Positions 21,192 to 24,561 of a stretch of DNA of 24,561 nt are shown piece after piece. The notes beneath the pieces were generated by a model, which did not search any database, had not been told where the DNA came from, and worked only from the letters and a program-made list of their open reading frames with translations. A program made the position numbers and the translations under genes. Source of the DNA: Arthrobacter sp. (GTDB lineage: Bacteria; Actinomycetota; Actinomycetes; Actinomycetales; Micrococcaceae); NCBI GenBank assembly GCA_030146405.1, contig JASLBS010000258.1, positions 1 through 24,561 on the forward strand. Reading direction: 5' to 3'. Position 1 is the first letter of the stretch. Each line of letters starts with the position of its first letter.

Positions 21192-22258
21192 TGGGATCGA
21201 TCACAGCGGCACATCTGCGGCACGTCTACCCCAACGGGCACGTGGGGTTGGACGACATCAGCTTCCACGCCGCGGACGGGGAGTTCCTCGCCCTGGTGGG
21301 CCCGTCCGGCTCGGGCAAGACGACGCTCCTCCGGTCGATCGCCGGCTTCATCCGCCCGGCCCGGGGCACCCTGTCCATCGGGGGCAGGGATGTCCTGGGC
21401 GACACCACCTGGGTACCTCCGGAGGGGCGTGGGTTGGGCATGGTGTTCCAGGAGCATGCGATCTGGCCCCACTGGTCCGTGAGCCGCAACGTCGGCTACG
21501 CACTCAAGCTCGCGCGCGTACCCCGGCCGGAGGTCCGGCAGCGTGTCGACGCGGTCCTGGAGAAGGTGGGCCTGGCGGGCACCGGTGAACGGAATCCCCT
21601 GTCGATGTCCGGTGGGCAACGCCAGCGCGTCGCACTGGCCCGCGCGATCGTCGCCACTCCGCAGGCGCTCCTGCTGGACGAGGCCCTCTCCTCCCTGGAC
21701 GAGCCGCTGCGCGCACGTCTGCGGCTCGAGCTCAGGGCGCTCACCCGGGAGGAGAGCCTGACCACCATCCATGTGACGCACGATCGTTCCGAGGCACTGG
21801 CTCTCGCTGATCGGATCGTCGTCCTCAGGGACGGTCGCGTGGAGCAGGTGGGCACTCCCCACCAGCTCCTGGACGAACCGGACTCCGCCTTCGTGGCCGG
21901 CTTCGTCGCCGATGCAACCCTCTTCGACGCGACCGCGGACAACGGGGCTGCAGTACGAGTCCATGGCCAGGGCAGTCACCTGCGCGTCGATTCGTATCGC
22001 GATGTGGGACGTGGATCCACCCTGCAGGCAGCGGTGATGCCGGCCGACATCGTGCTGACGCGGGTCGATCACCCCGTCGAGGGCAGCGGCACCGTGACCT
22101 CGGCCCTCTTCGGCCTTCACGGCTTCGACGTCTCGGTCCTGTGGGACGGGGTGTTGCTGCGGGCGCACGTCCGGGACTGGCAGCCCCGGGCGGGTGACGT
22201 CGTCGTCCCGACGATCCTCAAGGCGCACCTCTTCCGGACGGCAGCACTCCGGGTGTGA
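21191..22258 (+). CDS. ABC importer ATPase (FbpC/PotA type)
   Basis: A 355-residue importer ATPase. Walker A GPSGSGKT is at residues 37-44, the Q-loop at Q87, the signature MSGGQRQR at 139-146, Walker B with D163 and catalytic E164, the D-loop SSLD at 167-170, and the switch H197. Walker B reads LLLDEALSSLD where LLLDEPLSNLD is usual, a harmless-looking variation. The C-terminal ~120 residues form a TOBE-type regulatory domain, as in maltose, spermidine and iron importers. The start ATG overlaps the permease stop, with GGAG just upstream. It powers the permease on the cytosolic face. It converges on the RelA/SpoT-family gene 19 bp away. Confidence 0.92.
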   Translation: MGSITAAHLRHVYPNGHVGLDDISFHAADGEFLALVGPSGSGKTTLLRSIAGFIRPARGTLSIGGRDVLGDTTWVPPEGRGLGMVFQEHAIWPHWSVSRNVGYALKLARVPRPEVRQRVDAVLEKVGLAGTGERNPLSMSGGQRQRVALARAIVATPQALLLDEALSSLDEPLRARLRLELRALTREESLTTIHVTHDRSEALALADRIVVLRDGRVEQVGTPHQLLDEPDSAFVAGFVADATLFDATADNGAAVRVHGQGSHLRVDSYRDVGRGSTLQAAVMPADIVLTRVDHPVEGSGTVTSALFGLHGFDVSVLWDGVLLRAHVRDWQPRAGDVVVPTILKAHLFRTAALRV

Positions 22259-22267
22259 GCCTCGGGG

Positions 22268-22289
22268 GACGCGGTTCCTAGGCCGCGTC
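22268..22289. terminator. Possible shared hairpin between convergent ATPase and RelA/SpoT genes
   Basis: A perfect 7-bp GC-rich stem (22268-22274 with 22283-22289) and an 8-nt loop that contains the stop codon of the minus-strand gene. Confidence 0.5.
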
Positions 22290-23393
22290 GGGGTGCAGCG
22301 CCCGGTAGCTCTCCATCTGCCGGTAGCGGCGCTGGAGGCTGTCGCGGCGCGGGGTGGTGTCCAGGTCGGCGGATTCGGCGGTCAGGTCGATGTGGCGTTC
22401 GCCGTAGTGCCACAGCAGCATGTCGTCCAGGAGCCGGTCCGGGCCGGGGGAGTACCGGTGGTCCAGGGCCCGGCGGACGGTGGTGATGGTGTCGGCCTGC
22501 AGGAGCGACACGAGTTCGATCGTGGTCCTCAGGTCGTGGGCCGCGAGGAGTTCCGCGGCCCACCCCCAGTTGTCGTCGGACTTCCGGTCCACGTGCGGCA
22601 GCAGGGTCTGCCAGATGTCGCGGATGCGGTTGGGCGTCAGCGGCGCGCTGCCCTCACCGTCCTCGTCCCAGAACCCGGTCACCGTCTCGTACCGCTCGTG
22701 CAGTTCGGCGAACGCCGTCTCCACGGTCTCCAGCATCGCGGCCGTCCCGGTGAACTGGCGATCGAAGTAGGGGCTCCACGCCTTCGGATTCGCGGCCTTG
22801 AAGCGGATGTCGTGCTCGATCTCGGACCACGCGTGCGCCAGGACGGTTCGGATCTGCACTTCGAAGAGGTAGCTTCCGGCGGCTTTGGTGGTGGGGTCCA
22901 CGACCTGCTGGAACGCCCGGACGGTCTCGTTGTGGATGGTCCGCATGATGAGGTGCCGGCTGGAGTACCCGTAGGTGCCCGACTCGATGGAACCGATGTC
23001 CTTCTCGCGGTCGCCGCGGCAGTCGAACTCCTGGCGCTGACGCTTCAACTGGTTGGCCGCGAGGTCCACCTCGTGCGGCAGCGTGGTGATGATCCGCACG
23101 CCCACCAGATCGGTGAGGTTCCGCAGGGGATCAGGGAAGACGAGCACGGGCGGTGCGCCGGCGTCGGGGGAGGGAAGGGTGCGGGCCGCCTTGTCCCTGA
23201 ACGACTCGATCGTCTTGGTCCGCGAGGTGACGAAGAGGGGCCTCAGCTCATCGGTGTCCTCGAAGATCGCCCAGATGCTGTCCCGCATGGCGTTCGTGAC
23301 CCGTTCGAGGGCAGGGCGCACCCGCTCGTACTCGCGCACATGCATGTCGACGGACGGCCGCAGCCGTTCGTCGAGATCTTCCCACGCGCCCAT
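22278..23393 (-). CDS. RelA/SpoT-domain protein, long single-synthetase form
   Basis: A 371-residue protein with one alarmone synthetase domain (about residues 50-205) and no HD hydrolase, TGS or ACT domain. Synthetase residues look intact: SRTKTIESFRDKAAR, D95 in TDLVGVRI, GYSSRHL with Y143 and H147, and E178, Q180 and R182 in EVQIRT, followed by HAWSEIEHDIRFK. It should be able to transfer pyrophosphate from ATP to a nucleotide such as GTP or GDP. Small alarmone synthetases are usually 200-260 residues; here helical extensions flank the core, with about 165 residues of unrecognised C-terminal sequence. The start at 23393 follows GGAAAGG; an in-frame GTG at 23411 overlaps that site and is rejected. 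It appears monocistronic. Confidence 0.82.
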   Translation of the reverse strand: MGAWEDLDERLRPSVDMHVREYERVRPALERVTNAMRDSIWAIFEDTDELRPLFVTSRTKTIESFRDKAARTLPSPDAGAPPVLVFPDPLRNLTDLVGVRIITTLPHEVDLAANQLKRQRQEFDCRGDREKDIGSIESGTYGYSSRHLIMRTIHNETVRAFQQVVDPTTKAAGSYLFEVQIRTVLAHAWSEIEHDIRFKAANPKAWSPYFDRQFTGTAAMLETVETAFAELHERYETVTGFWDEDGEGSAPLTPNRIRDIWQTLLPHVDRKSDDNWGWAAELLAAHDLRTTIELVSLLQADTITTVRRALDHRYSPGPDRLLDDMLLWHYGERHIDLTAESADLDTTPRRDSLQRRYRQMESYRALHPDAA

Positions 23394-23487
23394 CTGCCTG
23401 CCTTTCCGCACGAGTCCTCATCGTAGCCAACGATGGTGACAGGGCGGGGAACGGTTGCCCGCAGGATGGGAGTCCGGCTGCAGCGTC

Positions 23488-23500
23488 TACGCTTCCACTG
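23488..23500 (+). promoter_or_regulatory. Leaderless -10 promoter element
   Basis: TACGCT (23488-23493) matches TANNNT and ends 6 nt before the GTG at 23500, the same geometry as at 9474-9486. No ribosome-binding site is present. Confidence 0.5.
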
Positions 23501-24399
23501 TGAATCCTCTGGGCCGACGGTCCCTCCTTGCCCTGGCCGCCGCGGCCGGAGCCGCCCTCCTCGCCGCGTGCGGCATCAGGCTGGGAACCGGGGACACTGC
23601 GCTTCCACCGCAGCGCTACTCCTATGGCGACGACCCCGGTCAGTTCGCGGATCTGTACCTTCCCGACGCCGGTCGGGCCGTGCGCGGTGTCGTGGTCATC
23701 ATCCACGGAGGGTACTGGCGCTCCACCTACGGCGCTGAACTCGGCGAACCGCTCGCGCAGGACCTCGCCGGGCGCGGGTATGTCTGCTGGAACCTGGAGT
23801 ACCGGCGGGTGGGCGGCGGCGGGGGATGGCCGGCCACGTTCGACGACGTCGCAGCCGGCATCGACCACCTCGCCATGGCCGCGGAGGAGCACGGTTTCGA
23901 GCTCGGGTCGACGACGGCGCTGGGTCATTCCGCCGGTGGCCACCTGGCCGTGTGGGCCGCCGGCCGGGCGGGCCTGCCGGTCGGCGCGCCCGGCGCGGGC
24001 GCACCGCGGGTGGCCCTGACCGCCGTCGTCAGCCAGGCCGGTGTGCTCGATCTCCGCGAGGCCCATGACCTCGGCCTGAGCAACGGCGCCGTGGAGAACC
24101 TTCTCGGACCGGAGCCGGTGGACCCGATCCGCTACCGGCTGGCCGACCCGATGACGGCGGTACCCCTGGCCATCCCGATATATGCCGTGCACGGTACGGA
24201 GGACACCACGGTTCCGCTCAGTCAGTCGGAGAACTATGTCGCAGCCGCCATGGACGCAGGAGGGACGGCGGAGTTGGTGCTCGTCCCCGGGGACCACTTC
24301 GCGGTCGTCACTCCCGGTTCCACGGCGTGGACCAGGATCGTGGAACTGCTCGGGACGGCAGCCGACACCGCGGACCCCGGCCGGCCCTCGCAGGGCTGA
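23500..24399 (+). CDS. Alpha/beta hydrolase lipoprotein (BD-FAE/kynurenine formamidase-like)
   Basis: A 299-residue secreted or lipid-anchored alpha/beta hydrolase. The N-terminus is basic (NPLGRRS), then hydrophobic, ending in the lipobox LAAC with C24. The oxyanion motif HGGYW is at 69-73, the nucleophile S144 in GHSAGG, the acid D235 in HGTEDTTVP, and H266 in PGDHF, so the triad is complete. The HGGYW plus GHSAGG combination resembles the kynurenine formamidase/feruloyl esterase-like branch, which cleaves small esters or amides. The GTG at 23500 is chosen because the signal peptide starts right there and a leaderless -10 element precedes it; a longer ATG form from 23455 would place 15 polar residues in front. 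The gene ends in a strong hairpin. The substrate is unknown. Confidence 0.87.
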   Translation: MNPLGRRSLLALAAAAGAALLAACGIRLGTGDTALPPQRYSYGDDPGQFADLYLPDAGRAVRGVVVIIHGGYWRSTYGAELGEPLAQDLAGRGYVCWNLEYRRVGGGGGWPATFDDVAAGIDHLAMAAEEHGFELGSTTALGHSAGGHLAVWAAGRAGLPVGAPGAGAPRVALTAVVSQAGVLDLREAHDLGLSNGAVENLLGPEPVDPIRYRLADPMTAVPLAIPIYAVHGTEDTTVPLSQSENYVAAAMDAGGTAELVLVPGDHFAVVTPGSTAWTRIVELLGTAADTADPGRPSQG

Positions 24400-24409
24400 C
24401 CGGGGTCCG
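24371..24409. terminator. Shared hairpin terminator at the end of the hydrolase gene
   Basis: A perfect 10-bp stem (24371-24380 with 24400-24409) with inner GCCCT/AGGGC pairing. It overlaps the hydrolase stop codon and ends 17 bp beyond the 3' end of the converging partial gene. Confidence 0.75.
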
Positions 24410-24426
24410 GGGCGTTGAGCAGGCGA

Positions 24427-24561
24427 CTAGTTGAGCGGGAGCGTTCCCTCGGGCAGTGCGCCGTCGGCGAGGAGTTCCCGGGCGGAGTCGGCCAGTGCTG
24501 TCAGGGCCACGCGCTGGGTCCACGGGCCGTAGGAGATCCGTGCCACGCCGAGCTCCTGCAG
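24427..24561 (-). CDS. PEP mutase/isocitrate lyase family protein, C-terminal part (runs off the window)
   Basis: On the minus strand the last 44 codons before a TAG at 24429-24427 read LQELGVARISYGPWTQRVAL, followed by a helix ADSARELLADGALPEG and a short tail. L-x-x-L-G-V-x-R-I-S-x-G-P is the signature of the last barrel strand and helix in the isocitrate lyase/phosphoenolpyruvate mutase superfamily. Members cleave or form C-C or C-P bonds of 2-hydroxy or 2-oxo dicarboxylates; the active-site part lies outside the window. The 3' end faces the hydrolase gene across the shared hairpin. Confidence 0.7.
   Translation of the reverse strand: MQELGVARISYGPWTQRVALTALADSARELLADGALPEGTLPLN

Noticed and set aside
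18485..22258. Firm annotation as a ferric iron transporter
   Set aside because: The FbpA tyrosine pair is not conserved in the binding protein, so the substrate was left open.
1..24561. CRISPR arrays, insertion sequences, prophage or toxin-antitoxin pairs
   Set aside because: No regularly spaced repeats, transposase or phage genes were seen. The single RelA/SpoT gene has no adjacent small antitoxin frame with a ribosome-binding site.

Overview
The window is GC-rich DNA with very GC-biased third codon positions, closely packed genes, hairpin terminators without clear T-tracts, and leaderless GTG starts. Together with the gene set (Ku plus a Pol-PE-Lig LigD, DUF2630, a GAF-ANTAR regulator, a fused carboxyltransferase), this points to a high-GC actinobacterium, most likely Micrococcaceae (Arthrobacter and relatives). 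That placement is an inference from protein style. I see no rRNA, CRISPR array, transposase or prophage, and no stretch over about 230 bp that lacks a gene or RNA. The one clear anomaly is the first ~150 bp.

Layout: (1) 1-148, a 5'-truncated, lower-GC fragment of an oligopeptide-type ABC ATPase, read into the 3' end of a GAF-ANTAR gene (81-848, minus). (2) 1074-4881, a stress and housekeeping group: dps diverging from an SRPBCC gene across a compact regulatory region, a 73-residue unknown, an SDR oxidoreductase, tRNA-Val(CAC), and DUF2630 coupled to a HAD hydrolase. (3) 4994-8284, a flavodoxin-like oxidoreductase, a NhaA antiporter and a zinc alcohol dehydrogenase. (4) 8311-13213, a non-homologous end-joining locus: ku, translationally coupled to a small membrane protein, diverges from an AHSA1-type SRPBCC gene, followed by ligD and another SRPBCC gene. 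(5) 13290-18286, a FadR-type regulator diverging from a MatC-family dicarboxylate carrier, a class III CoA-transferase and a fused beta-alpha carboxyltransferase. (6) 18485-22258, a binding-protein-dependent ABC importer (lipoprotein, two-domain permease, ATPase). (7) 22278-24561, a long-form RelA/SpoT synthetase, a lipoprotein alpha/beta hydrolase and the end of a PEP mutase/isocitrate lyase family gene.

The most interesting unit is (5). Regulator plus MatC carrier resembles the rhizobial malonate (mat) locus, but I see neither MatB (ligase) nor MatA (decarboxylase). Their places are taken by a CoA-transferase and a carboxyltransferase-fold protein with no zinc ribbon and no biotin carboxylase or biotin carrier nearby. 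A coherent but untested reading is an ATP-free cycle: CoA moves from acetyl-CoA to malonate (or a related acid), and the product malonyl-CoA is decarboxylated back to acetyl-CoA. This would be a CoA-based analogue of the ACP-based Mdc malonate decarboxylase.

Other points worth attention are a possible RNA switch over the dps ribosome-binding site, two leaderless GTG genes with identical TANNNT-6-nt geometry, tandem palindromes inside ligD, and single hairpins shared by five convergent gene pairs.
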